Assembly: GCA_039798265.1 (NCBI GenBank)
Contig: JBDKGH010000063.1
Span: 1-25,939 of the forward strand
Direction: 5' to 3'
DNA from: JBDKGH01 sp039798265
GTDB taxonomy: Bacteria > Bacteroidota > Bacteroidia > Flavobacteriales_D > Sanyastnellaceae
DNA: 25,939 nucleotides
Part shown: positions 7,804 through 15,574 of the stretch, in pieces
Position numbering within the stretch: position 1 is the stretch's first letter
How the letters are laid out: every line of letters starts with the position of its first letter
The notes under the pieces: model-generated
What the model was told of the DNA's origin: nothing
What the model saw: only the letters and a program-made list of their open reading frames with translations
The model's database searches: none
Position numbers and translations under genes: made by a program

Positions 7804-7811
7804 TTACTTTG
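7804..7811 (+). promoter_or_regulatory. Possible -7 box for the GT2 gene
   Basis: TTACTTTG differs from TAnnTTTG at one position and lies 25 bases before the ATG at 7837. No TTG or TTTG is seen at the -33 distance, so the call is weak. Confidence 0.3.
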
Positions 7812-7836
7812 GGGCTAAAGTAATTCTTTTCGATAC

Positions 7837-8931
7837 ATGTATTTCTTTTTGCTTGCTCATGTCATTGTTATGCTCGTGCTTCGCTCAGCACTGCGCACGC
7901 AATTGACGTGGAAGAAAAAAAGAGAAACAGCAGTTGATCGCCGTTTTTCAGTGATCATCCCCATGCGAAATGAGGAGGCGAATGTTTGTTCGGTTTTGGA
8001 TGATCTAAAAAAACAATCTCGTGATGGCCTTTTGTTCGAGGTAGTGGTGATCGACGATCATTCAACCGATGCTACACTTCAATTGGCTCGGGAGTACCAA
8101 AACCATTGGCCTGAATTGTCGATTTATACACTCGATGAATTACAAGGAAAAAAAGCCGCCTTGGCCAAAGGTGTGGAGAAAGCCCAATATCCTTGGATTA
8201 TCACCATCGATGCGGATGTGCGATTGGGAAGTCAATGGCTGCATACCTTGTCAAATGAGGCGTGTAGTTTATACGATTTATATATTTTGCCCTTAGAATT
8301 GACCAATGGCGGATCGATGAGCAATGAGTGGCAGATCATCGAAAATGAGAGTCTTCTGGCGTTGACCGCGGCAACTGCGGTGATGAATGAAGCTGTAATG
8401 TGTAACGGTGCGAATTTGATGTTTACAAAAGTAGCTTATGAGGAAGCCCAGCGCTTGCGTAGGGACGAACAGTGGGCGAGCGGTGATGATTTGTTTTTAT
8501 TAGAAGCCATCAAAAAGAAAGATAAGACCCGCATTTGTTTTGTGCCCGAACAAGCCGTTATTGCACGCACAGAAGTGAGCGCGAATTGGTTGCAGCAGCG
8601 ATTGCGATGGACCGGTAAAACCAAACGAGTGAAGGACAAGGCCACTTGGCTATTGGGTAGCTATTTCGCCGCCATGAATCTGCTCGTTTTAGTGATTTGG
8701 GTGTTGGCATTCATGGGCAAATTGGATTTACGCGAAGCCTTCATATTTCATCTGATCAAAATGTGGCTCGACTTCTTTTGGATAAAACCCATGCGACGAT
8801 TTTTCAATCATCCCCGACGACTTGTTTGGAGGGTTCTTTTCTTTTTTTGTTTTCCATTTTATTTCGTTTTCATTGCTGTCTCCTCTCTCCTTATTACACC
8901 CACCTGGAAGGGACGTGGTGTGCGGGGGTGA
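7837..8931 (+). CDS. Membrane-associated family 2 glycosyltransferase
   Basis: 364 residues. The GT-A fold is visible: FSVIIPMRNEEANV (about 37-50), VVVIDDHSTDAT (69-80), the DAD metal-binding motif (Asp125-Asp127), SGDD further on, and a QRLRW motif (254-258) of the Q(x)xRW kind found in processive enzymes. A short hydrophobic stretch opens the protein and two or three membrane segments close it (around 270-290 and 325-355). It probably transfers a sugar from a nucleotide donor to a lipid-linked or polymer acceptor at the inner membrane; donor and acceptor cannot be told. It lies just upstream of other surface-polysaccharide genes on the same strand. Confidence 0.88.
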   Translation: MYFFLLAHVIVMLVLRSALRTQLTWKKKRETAVDRRFSVIIPMRNEEANVCSVLDDLKKQSRDGLLFEVVVIDDHSTDATLQLAREYQNHWPELSIYTLDELQGKKAALAKGVEKAQYPWIITIDADVRLGSQWLHTLSNEACSLYDLYILPLELTNGGSMSNEWQIIENESLLALTAATAVMNEAVMCNGANLMFTKVAYEEAQRLRRDEQWASGDDLFLLEAIKKKDKTRICFVPEQAVIARTEVSANWLQQRLRWTGKTKRVKDKATWLLGSYFAAMNLLVLVIWVLAFMGKLDLREAFIFHLIKMWLDFFWIKPMRRFFNHPRRLVWRVLFFFCFPFYFVFIAVSSLLITPTWKGRGVRG

Positions 8932-8952
8932 GGTCCGAGGTGCGTGATGAAT

Positions 8953-8983
8953 ATTGCTCTTAGTGATACCTGCCTTATGTTTG
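8953..8983 (+). promoter_or_regulatory. Promoter for the OppC-type permease gene
   Basis: ATTG (8953-8956), 19 bases, then TATGTTTG (8976-8983), a full match to the Bacteroidota -7 box. Transcription would begin at or within a few bases of the ATG at 8990, which suggests a leaderless or nearly leaderless message. Confidence 0.5.
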
Positions 8984-8989
8984 CAGCCA

Positions 8990-10087
8990 ATGAGTCAAAC
9001 GGTTGAACATACCAGTCCTGCGCGCAGAGCATGGGTGCGCTTTCGTCGCAACCCGATGGCTATGGGTGGTTCATTGTTTATCTTGTTGGTTGCATTGGTA
9101 AGTTTTCTAGGCCCCCTCATTCGTCCTGATCAAACGATCAACGCGAATCATCAAAATTTATCGGTTTCTGGGGTGAAACCAGGCTTTCAAGTAAAGACTA
9201 TTCGGGTTGATCGAGCGAAAGAAAAAACCGCTCTGTGGAAAATGTGGGTCGATGGCGGAAGAGAGTTGCCCTATGAAGAGGTAATCATTCACTCGATGGA
9301 AGTGAAAAATGATTCGGCTCACGTGAGTTTGTATGCCGCTAATGGCAGAGCTTCCAAGCTAGTGAGTTTTCCATTGAGTCAATTGCAGCAGCGAAATGGA
9401 CAGTACGTTTTTGAAAAAACATACCTTCTCGGAACGGACAAATATGGACGCGATCTCTTGTCGCGATTAATGGCGGGTAGTGTAATTTCATTAGCTGTAG
9501 GAGCAATAGCCGTGATTATCTCGCTGCTCGTGGGCCTAGTGGTGGGGCTAGTTGCTGGCTATTACAAAGGATGGGTAGATAAGGTGCTCATGTGGTTTAC
9601 CAATGTGATATGGGCTGTTCCTACTTTGTTGTTGGTTATGGCGATCACCTTCGCATTTGGTACAGGCTTTTGGAAGGTCTTCTTGGCCGTGGGGCTTACC
9701 ATGTGGGTTGAAGTGGCGCGCATAGCTCGTGGCCAAGTATTGAGTATCCGCGAAAAAGAATATGTCGAGGCTGCCAAGGCTTTGGGGTTTTCGGAAAGAA
9801 GAATTATTTTCAAGCATATTTTACCGGGTATTCTTTCCCCGATCATCGTTATTTCTGCTGCTAATTTTGCTTCAGCTATTTTGATAGAGGCGGGTTTAAG
9901 TTTCTTGGGATTGGGTGCTCAAATACCTACTCCGAGCTGGGGAAACATGATTCGCGAACACTACGCCTTCATTACTACAGATATGGCTTATCTGGCTATT
10001 ATTCCCGGTTTGTTCATCATGCTTTTGGTGCTGGCCTTTATGCTGGTAGGGAATGGTCTTCGTGATGCGTTGGATGTCAGAGAATAA
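8990..10087 (+). CDS. ABC transporter permease, OppC/DppC family
   Basis: 365 residues from the ATG at 8990; the open frame extends back to a TTG at 8954, but those codons overlap the likely promoter. It is an inner-membrane permease of a peptide (or nickel) importer. The OppC layout is clear: a cytoplasmic N-terminus with RFRRNPMAM, a first membrane segment (27-45), a long periplasmic segment (46-160) ending in LLGTDKYGRDLLSRL, five more membrane segments, and the EAA loop EYVEAAKALGFSERRIIFKH (258-277) that contacts the ATPase. The periplasmic segment is about 50 residues longer than I would expect. No OppA, OppB, OppD or OppF partner lies in the window, so the gene is an orphan here. Confidence 0.93.
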   Translation: MSQTVEHTSPARRAWVRFRRNPMAMGGSLFILLVALVSFLGPLIRPDQTINANHQNLSVSGVKPGFQVKTIRVDRAKEKTALWKMWVDGGRELPYEEVIIHSMEVKNDSAHVSLYAANGRASKLVSFPLSQLQQRNGQYVFEKTYLLGTDKYGRDLLSRLMAGSVISLAVGAIAVIISLLVGLVVGLVAGYYKGWVDKVLMWFTNVIWAVPTLLLVMAITFAFGTGFWKVFLAVGLTMWVEVARIARGQVLSIREKEYVEAAKALGFSERRIIFKHILPGILSPIIVISAANFASAILIEAGLSFLGLGAQIPTPSWGNMIREHYAFITTDMAYLAIIPGLFIMLLVLAFMLVGNGLRDALDVRE

Positions 10088-10097
10088 GTTACATTTG
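10070..10097 (+). promoter_or_regulatory. Promoter for GDP-L-fucose synthase
   Basis: TTG (10070-10072), 17 bases, then TACATTTG (10090-10097), a full TAnnTTTG match. Only five bases separate the box from the ATG at 10103, so the message would be essentially leaderless. Confidence 0.5.
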
Positions 10098-10102
10098 CGC
10101 GT

Positions 10103-11035
10103 ATGAAAAAAGACGCTCGCATATATGTAGCTGGTCATCGCGGAATGGTAGGGTCTGCCATTGTTCGCCTACTTCAAAAGGAAGGTTATACCAATATCCT
10201 CACCCGCACATCGTCAGAGTTAAACTTGATGGATCAAGCCGCGGTGCACGCTTTTTTCGCTGAGGAACAACCCGAGTTTGTTTTTTTAGCTGCCGCAAAA
10301 GTGGGCGGAATTCATGCGAATAATGTTTACCGCGCCGATTTTCTTTACAATAATTTGATGATTGAATCGAACGTCATTCATGCGTCTTTTCTTCACAAGG
10401 TAACAAAGCTCTTGTTTTTAGGTAGTTCATGTATTTATCCTAAAATGGCCACACAACCATTGAAGGAAGAAAGCCTCCTCACAGGCCTTTTAGAACCAAC
10501 CAATGAACCTTATGCGATTGCTAAAATTGCAGGGATCAAATTATGCGAAGCTTATCGCGATCAATACGGTTGTAATTTTATTTCGGCGATGCCTACTAAC
10601 TTGTATGGCCCTAATGATAATTACGATCTGAATAATTCACATGTGCTTCCGGCTCTCATTCGAAAGTTTCATACCGCTAAAATGGAAGGTGCCGAAAGGG
10701 TGGAAGTATGGGGAACTGGCGCGCCTCTGCGTGAATTTTTACATGTAGATGATCTCGCTGAAGCTTGCTTATATCTTATGCTTCACTACAACGATAAGTT
10801 ATTCGTAAACATCGGCACAGGTACAGATTTGTCAATAAAGGAATTGGCAGAAATGATCAAGTCCATCGTTGGGTTTCTAGGGGAACTTTTCTGGAACACA
10901 GAAAAACCAGATGGTACTCCTCGCAAATTGATGGATGTTAGTCGCATTCATTCGATGGGATGGAAACATCGCATTTCCTTGACAGAAGGTATCGCTGCTG
11001 TGTATGCAGAGTATGCTAAAGAAGCTGTACTATGA
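10103..11035 (+). CDS. fcl: GDP-L-fucose synthase
   Basis: 310 residues, an extended short-chain dehydrogenase. It turns GDP-4-keto-6-deoxymannose into GDP-L-fucose by epimerisation and NADPH reduction. The nucleotide-binding GHRGMVGSAIV (11-21), AAAKVGGIHANN (63-74) and the active-site set Ser108, Cys110, Tyr137, Lys141 and His180 are present, each one position later than in the E. coli enzyme. The partner gene gmd (GDP-mannose dehydratase) is not in the window. The stop overlaps the next start by four bases (ATGA), so it is co-translated with the RemB/Wzi-like outer-membrane protein. Together this points to a fucose-containing surface glycan. Confidence 0.94.
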   Translation: MKKDARIYVAGHRGMVGSAIVRLLQKEGYTNILTRTSSELNLMDQAAVHAFFAEEQPEFVFLAAAKVGGIHANNVYRADFLYNNLMIESNVIHASFLHKVTKLLFLGSSCIYPKMATQPLKEESLLTGLLEPTNEPYAIAKIAGIKLCEAYRDQYGCNFISAMPTNLYGPNDNYDLNNSHVLPALIRKFHTAKMEGAERVEVWGTGAPLREFLHVDDLAEACLYLMLHYNDKLFVNIGTGTDLSIKELAEMIKSIVGFLGELFWNTEKPDGTPRKLMDVSRIHSMGWKHRISLTEGIAAVYAEYAKEAVL

Positions 11036-12603
11036 AGATACGGCTACTCCTCTTGTTTCTTTCGATAGCCACTGCGCAAGTAGCGTTTGCTCAGAAGCGA
11101 ACGTTTTGGGTTCCCGGTGATGTTCCATTGGAGCGAACCTTTACACTGGAAATCGAACGATCGTTCGGTAAGGATAGCGCTGTATTTCATACGGCGATGA
11201 AACCCTTTACTTCGCAATCAGATGTAGTTAAAAACGCCTACCTCATGGCGCGAGATACAGCTAAGTATTACACCACAGGCTGGCGTAAGCTGTTGCGCGA
11301 TCATTTGGTAGAGGCGCGCGAAGATGATTTTGTGGTGAGTGTAGATCCCTTGTTTAATTTTTCTTTCGGAAAGGACATCAATGATTTCACGGGGTATGCT
11401 GATACAGTTCGATTGTTTACGAATACGCGCGGAATGCTGCTTCAAGGGCGCATTGGACCGAAGGTATGGTTTCAGTCGGGCTTCTACGAAAATCAAACCT
11501 TTGCGCCGCTGTTTATAAAAGCGTTTGCAGATTCTACCGGTGCTATGCCGGGTGCAGGACGAACGAAAAAATATAAAATAACGGGCTTCGACTATAACAT
11601 GTCCTTCGGCTCGGTAAGTTATCAGCCCTGGAGTTTTTTGACCTTGCAAATAGGATACGGGAAACATTTTATAGGAAATGGATACCGGTCATTGCTCTTG
11701 TCAGATGCGGCTTTTTCATATCCTTACTTGAAAGCGACAGCGCAATGGTGGGAGAATAAATTACAGTACACGGCTATTGCTACCACATTTCAAAATATGG
11801 AGCGTTTGCCTTTGGGCGAAGTACCAGAATCTTTGTTTAAGCGAAAAGGAGGAAGCTTTTATTACTTGAGTTTTCACCCCACGCAAACAATAGAAGTAGG
11901 ATTGTTTGAAGGAACCATTCGGCAGCGAGTGGATTCAACTCAAGTGGTTCCACTCACTTGGGATACCTATGTTCCTGTAATTGGCCTGAGCTCATTGGTT
12001 AACGGACTGAATGGAACAAACAATGTGTTGACAGGGGTGAACGCACGCGTGGAATTATCGAAGCATGCATTTATGTATGGACAGTTGGCTTGCGATAATC
12101 TAAAGGATCTCCGATTGGGTTGGCAAGTGGGCTTGCAGTTGATGGATTTAGGCGTGAAGAATTTAGACGTCACAGCGGAGTCGAACACCACTTCCGATTA
12201 TTTTTATTCCGATCGTCGCGGCGATTTGCAATCGTACTCGCACTTCAACCAGCCTCTAGGCCTCATGGCTGGAGCTGGTGTTCAAGAGTACATCGGTATC
12301 GTTCACTATCGCTATCGCCGATGGGATAGCCAGGTGAAGTTTAACTATTACACGCAAGCGGGCGGTCCCGCCGGTACTTGGTGGAACAACCCTACGGAAA
12401 CCATTCAGCCTTTGGTGTTATGGTCGAGCCGACAAGTGCAGCAGTGGGACGTAGCTACGAGTTTGTGCCTCAATCCAAAAACCAATATGCGATTGACCCT
12501 TGGGGTGATTGATCGCATAGATCGATCCGCTGATCATAGACATACCTCCTATGTTTATTTAGCCTTTCGCACCAATTTACATGCGATTTATACGGATTTT
12601 TGA
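11032..12603 (+). CDS. Outer-membrane beta-barrel protein, RemB/Wzi-like (capsule assembly family)
   Basis: 523 residues with a signal peptide (MKIRLLLLFLSIATAQVAFAQ). The body is rich in alternating aromatic/polar strands typical of a beta-barrel. Recognisable blocks are TNTRGMLLQGRIG, FQSGFYENQ, QIGYGKHFIGNGYRSLLLSD and SYPYLK. These match what I recall of the RemB gliding-motility and Wzi capsule-assembly group in Bacteroidota. RemB is linked to gliding motility in Flavobacterium johnsoniae and Wzi binds capsule at the surface in E. coli; which role applies here is not clear. The four-base overlap with the fucose synthase gene favours a polysaccharide role. Confidence 0.75.
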   Translation: MKIRLLLLFLSIATAQVAFAQKRTFWVPGDVPLERTFTLEIERSFGKDSAVFHTAMKPFTSQSDVVKNAYLMARDTAKYYTTGWRKLLRDHLVEAREDDFVVSVDPLFNFSFGKDINDFTGYADTVRLFTNTRGMLLQGRIGPKVWFQSGFYENQTFAPLFIKAFADSTGAMPGAGRTKKYKITGFDYNMSFGSVSYQPWSFLTLQIGYGKHFIGNGYRSLLLSDAAFSYPYLKATAQWWENKLQYTAIATTFQNMERLPLGEVPESLFKRKGGSFYYLSFHPTQTIEVGLFEGTIRQRVDSTQVVPLTWDTYVPVIGLSSLVNGLNGTNNVLTGVNARVELSKHAFMYGQLACDNLKDLRLGWQVGLQLMDLGVKNLDVTAESNTTSDYFYSDRRGDLQSYSHFNQPLGLMAGAGVQEYIGIVHYRYRRWDSQVKFNYYTQAGGPAGTWWNNPTETIQPLVLWSSRQVQQWDVATSLCLNPKTNMRLTLGVIDRIDRSADHRHTSYVYLAFRTNLHAIYTDF

Positions 12604-12691
12604 TAGATTTGACCTACCTAACTATGACTACCTCCTTTAGGAGATAAACGTACGCCATTTGTTCCTGACAATTGGCCAAAAAGGATGAATC

Positions 12692-13780
12692 GTGGAAGAT
12701 CTGATTTTCGGTTTTGTAACTGCTTTTTTCTTGGTGATGGTGGCCATGCCTGCCCTCATAAAGGTGGCAAAGCTCAAGCACCTTGTTGATGAGCCAGGGG
12801 AAGCCCGAAAGCTTCACCGTAGGAGTGTTCCTACCATTGGCGGTATTCTCATCTTCGCGGGTACGATCATTTCTTATGCCCTCTGGTTTCCTTCACGCAA
12901 CGAATGGCAATTGGGGAATAACTATGATGTCTTAGGCGCACTGCACGAATTCAAATACCTCGTAGCAAGCACGTTTATTTTGTTCTTCCTAGGTTTAAAA
13001 GACGATATCATTGGGGTGTCGCCTACTAAAAAGTTAGCCATTCACATGGTGGTTGGATTTATACTCGTAGTGTTGGCTGATATCCGAATTACCGAGTTTT
13101 GGGGCCTTTTTAATGTGCAAGCATTGCCTTACAGCTTATCAATAGCGCTATCCATATTCATCTATGTGGTTATTGTCAACGCGATTAATTTAATTGATGG
13201 AGTAGATGGACTGGCCGCAGGAATTGGGCTAATCGCTAGTTTGACATTCGGGTTTTGGTTTTATCGCACAGGAGATTTGCCTTTAGCGCTCTTGGCTTGT
13301 GGCTTGGGTGGATCATTACTTGGTTTTTTAATCTTCAATTTTCAACCGGCGAAGATTTTTATGGGCGACTCGGGATCGCTGATTATTGGTGTTGTTATTT
13401 ATGTGTTGACTACCAAAATGATCGAGTTCCCTCCTGTGCGCATGTCGGCTGCAATGATGGATGTATCGAAACCGGTGCTAGCCATGGCTATTTTATCTTA
13501 TCCTTTGATAGATACGTTGCGGGTTTTCTTTATACGCGCACTGCAGGGTAGATCACCTTTCTCAGCGGATAAAAATCACATTCATCACAAGTTATTATCG
13601 CTCGGGCTTAGCCATCGTCAAACTGCCGTGGCCTTGTATGGTTTTACCATATTGATTATTGCCATTTGTTTTTTAACGCCAGCGCGAACACCTAACGTGT
13701 CATTTTTGATTGTAGGAGGAAGTGCGGTCGTGCTTTCACAGTCCGTCTTTCTTATCAAGTCAAAACAAGAGAAGTCTTAA
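12692..13780 (+). CDS. Undecaprenyl-phosphate N-acetylhexosamine-1-phosphate transferase (WecA/TagO-like)
   Basis: 362 residues with about ten membrane segments. The family moves a sugar-1-phosphate from a UDP-sugar to undecaprenyl phosphate, the first step of O-antigen, teichoic acid or other surface glycans. Motifs: KLHRRSVPTIGG (40-51), LKDDIIG with the Asp104-Asp105 pair, NAINLIDGVDGLAAG (163-177), FMGDSGS (223-229), and the HIHH motif (296-299) that separates WecA/TagO proteins from MraY. The start is a GTG at 12692; an ATG at 12685 is in another frame. It probably primes the polysaccharide that the GT2 and fucose genes help make. Its stop overlaps the stop of the convergent regulator gene (TTAA, four bases). 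Confidence 0.92.
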   Translation: MEDLIFGFVTAFFLVMVAMPALIKVAKLKHLVDEPGEARKLHRRSVPTIGGILIFAGTIISYALWFPSRNEWQLGNNYDVLGALHEFKYLVASTFILFFLGLKDDIIGVSPTKKLAIHMVVGFILVVLADIRITEFWGLFNVQALPYSLSIALSIFIYVVIVNAINLIDGVDGLAAGIGLIASLTFGFWFYRTGDLPLALLACGLGGSLLGFLIFNFQPAKIFMGDSGSLIIGVVIYVLTTKMIEFPPVRMSAAMMDVSKPVLAMAILSYPLIDTLRVFFIRALQGRSPFSADKNHIHHKLLSLGLSHRQTAVALYGFTILIIAICFLTPARTPNVSFLIVGGSAVVLSQSVFLIKSKQEKS

Positions 13781-14949
13781 TGAAAATGCGGTGTGGCGTA
13801 TGCCTTCACTGCTTTGTCGTCAATCTGTTTAGGGCTGAGAATAACCAAGCGCTCCATAACGTTTCTGAACTCGCGAATATTTCCGGTCCAGTCCAATTCT
13901 TGTAGCGCCTTTAAGGCACCCGGAGTTATCTCTTTTTTAGGTTGACCATACTCTTCGGCAATTTTGTTGAGGAAGTGATCAGCTAATAGTGGAATGTCTG
14001 TTTTGCGCTCATTAAGCGATGGAACACGAATGACAATCACAGAAAGACGGTGATACAAGTCTTCACGAAAATTACCAGCGGCTATTTCTTTGCGCAGATC
14101 TTTATTGGTAGCGGCAAATACACGAACGTTTACCTTCATGTCTTTATCGCCGCCCACACGCGTGATTTTACTTTCTTGCAAGGCTCGCAACACTTTAGCT
14201 TGTGCGCTAAGTGCCATATCGCCTATTTCATCTAAAAACAGTGTGCCACCATCGGCCAATTCAAATTTCCCTTGGCGCAATTTGATTGCTGAGGTGAATG
14301 CACCTTTTTCATGTCCGAAGAGTTCACTTTCGATAAGCTCAGAAGGGATAGCTGCACAGTTCACTTCAATAAATGGAGCAGCCGAACGGGTGCTTTTTTC
14401 ATGAAGTTGTCGAGCCACTAATTCCTTTCCAGATCCATTGCCACCTGTAATCAAAACACGAGCTTCTGTGGGTGCAACTGTGTCAATCATTTTTTTGATT
14501 TCCGTGATCGCGTCACTCTCACCTACGATGTCGGTACCAATGGTTTTATTTACTTTTTTACGAAGGGTTTTTGTTTCTTGAACCAACGCTTTTTGATCGC
14601 TTGCATTTCGCACGGTTACCAATATGCGATTGAGATCAAGTGGTTTTTGAATAAAATCATACGCCCCTTTTTTCAACGCTTCCACTGCTGTTTCTACTGT
14701 ACCATGACCAGTCATCATTACCACTGGCGCATCAATCCCTTTTTCTTTGATTTTATCCAATACTTCCATGCCATCCATACGCGGCATTTTTATATCACAG
14801 AAAATCAGATCGAATTCTTCCTTTTCCAATGTTTTCAAAGCACTAGCGCCGTCTTCGGCTTCTTTTACTTCAAAAGATTCGTACTCGAGAATTTCTTTAA
14901 GCGCGCTGCGGATGGCAGCTTCGTCGTCGATCAATAGAATTTTGGGCAT
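13777..14949 (-). CDS. Sigma-54-dependent response regulator lacking a DNA-binding domain
   Basis: 390 residues. The receiver domain (1-120) has the acidic pocket Asp8-Asp9, phosphoacceptor Asp52 (FCDIKMP), MMTGHG and FIQKP. The AAA+ domain carries Walker A GGNGSGKE, an intact GAFTSA sigma-54 loop, Walker B GGTLFLDEIGD, REDLYHRLSV with the arginine finger, and the sensor II WTGNIREFRN. The protein stops about 25 residues later, so the Fis-type helix-turn-helix of NtrC is absent. Its stop codon overlaps that of the convergent transferase gene, so there is no room for a lost 3' part. It should still activate sigma-54 polymerase once phosphorylated, perhaps from solution. No sensor kinase is nearby. 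Confidence 0.92.
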   Translation of the reverse strand: MPKILLIDDEAAIRSALKEILEYESFEVKEAEDGASALKTLEKEEFDLIFCDIKMPRMDGMEVLDKIKEKGIDAPVVMMTGHGTVETAVEALKKGAYDFIQKPLDLNRILVTVRNASDQKALVQETKTLRKKVNKTIGTDIVGESDAITEIKKMIDTVAPTEARVLITGGNGSGKELVARQLHEKSTRSAAPFIEVNCAAIPSELIESELFGHEKGAFTSAIKLRQGKFELADGGTLFLDEIGDMALSAQAKVLRALQESKITRVGGDKDMKVNVRVFAATNKDLRKEIAAGNFREDLYHRLSVIVIRVPSLNERKTDIPLLADHFLNKIAEEYGQPKKEITPGALKALQELDWTGNIREFRNVMERLVILSPKQIDDKAVKAYATPHFH

Positions 14950-14994
14950 AGAACAATTTTTCTTGAATGGTGCTAAAATAGGCAGAATAAAGGA

Positions 14995-15486
14995 TCAGCG
15001 GCGAATACGTCCGGCCATGATGAATCTGCGGGTGAAATACTCGCTGTGTTGATATACTTCCTCGATTACGCCTGCATGCACCGTGGAATGAATCATTCGC
15101 GTTTCTTTCCCGTCGTTATAGGTAACGAGGGCCACGTGACCAATGTTCTTTCGAGAGACTTTATGTCCTGAAAAAAAGAGCAAATCGCCGGGCTGTGCTT
15201 CTAGGAGATCTATTCTATCGCACACCGTAGATTGCGAACCGCTCCCATGAGGAAGGTGAACATCAAAGTTTTTATATACGTGACATACGAAACCAGAGCA
15301 GTCAAAGCTTTGGGTGGAACCGGGTCGATTGCCATACTTTTTGCCCAAGTGCTGGCGGGCAAAGCTAATGAGGCTGTCAACCTCTTGATTGACAGCTGCT
15401 ACTGTATCAACGACCAGCGAATCAGCTTGCGAAAGGCCGAGAAGCGGGCAGAGGAAGAGCGTGAAAATCAGGAGCTTTAGTCTCAT
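14995..15486 (-). CDS. Secreted NlpC/P60-family peptidase
   Basis: 163 residues from the ATG at 15486; an in-frame start eight codons upstream is possible, but the signal peptide MRLKLLIFTLFLCPLLGLSQ begins here. A single NlpC/P60 domain carries the catalytic Cys63 (FDCSGFVCHVY), His117 (IGHVALV) and a third polar residue, His133 (MIHST). This family cuts gamma-D-Glu to diamino-acid bonds in peptidoglycan stem peptides, so the protein is likely a periplasmic wall hydrolase. There is no SH3 or LysM targeting domain. It precedes the sigma-54 regulator gene by 45 bases on the same strand, which could mean shared transcription, and is divergent from the helicase gene (gap of 88 bases). Confidence 0.9.
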   Translation of the reverse strand: MRLKLLIFTLFLCPLLGLSQADSLVVDTVAAVNQEVDSLISFARQHLGKKYGNRPGSTQSFDCSGFVCHVYKNFDVHLPHGSGSQSTVCDRIDLLEAQPGDLLFFSGHKVSRKNIGHVALVTYNDGKETRMIHSTVHAGVIEEVYQHSEYFTRRFIMAGRIRR

Positions 15487-15574
15487 TGGGCGAAAATACA
15501 CGATCCACAAAAGAGGAATGACGGTTTTATAAATTCCATAACATTTTAGCAGCCTTGTCCGCTATCTTCGCGAG

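Noticed and set aside
12632..12643. CTCCT-TT-AGGAG short hairpin before the WecA-like gene
   Set aside because: The loop is only two bases and no T-run follows, so it is unlikely to be a terminator; it may be chance.
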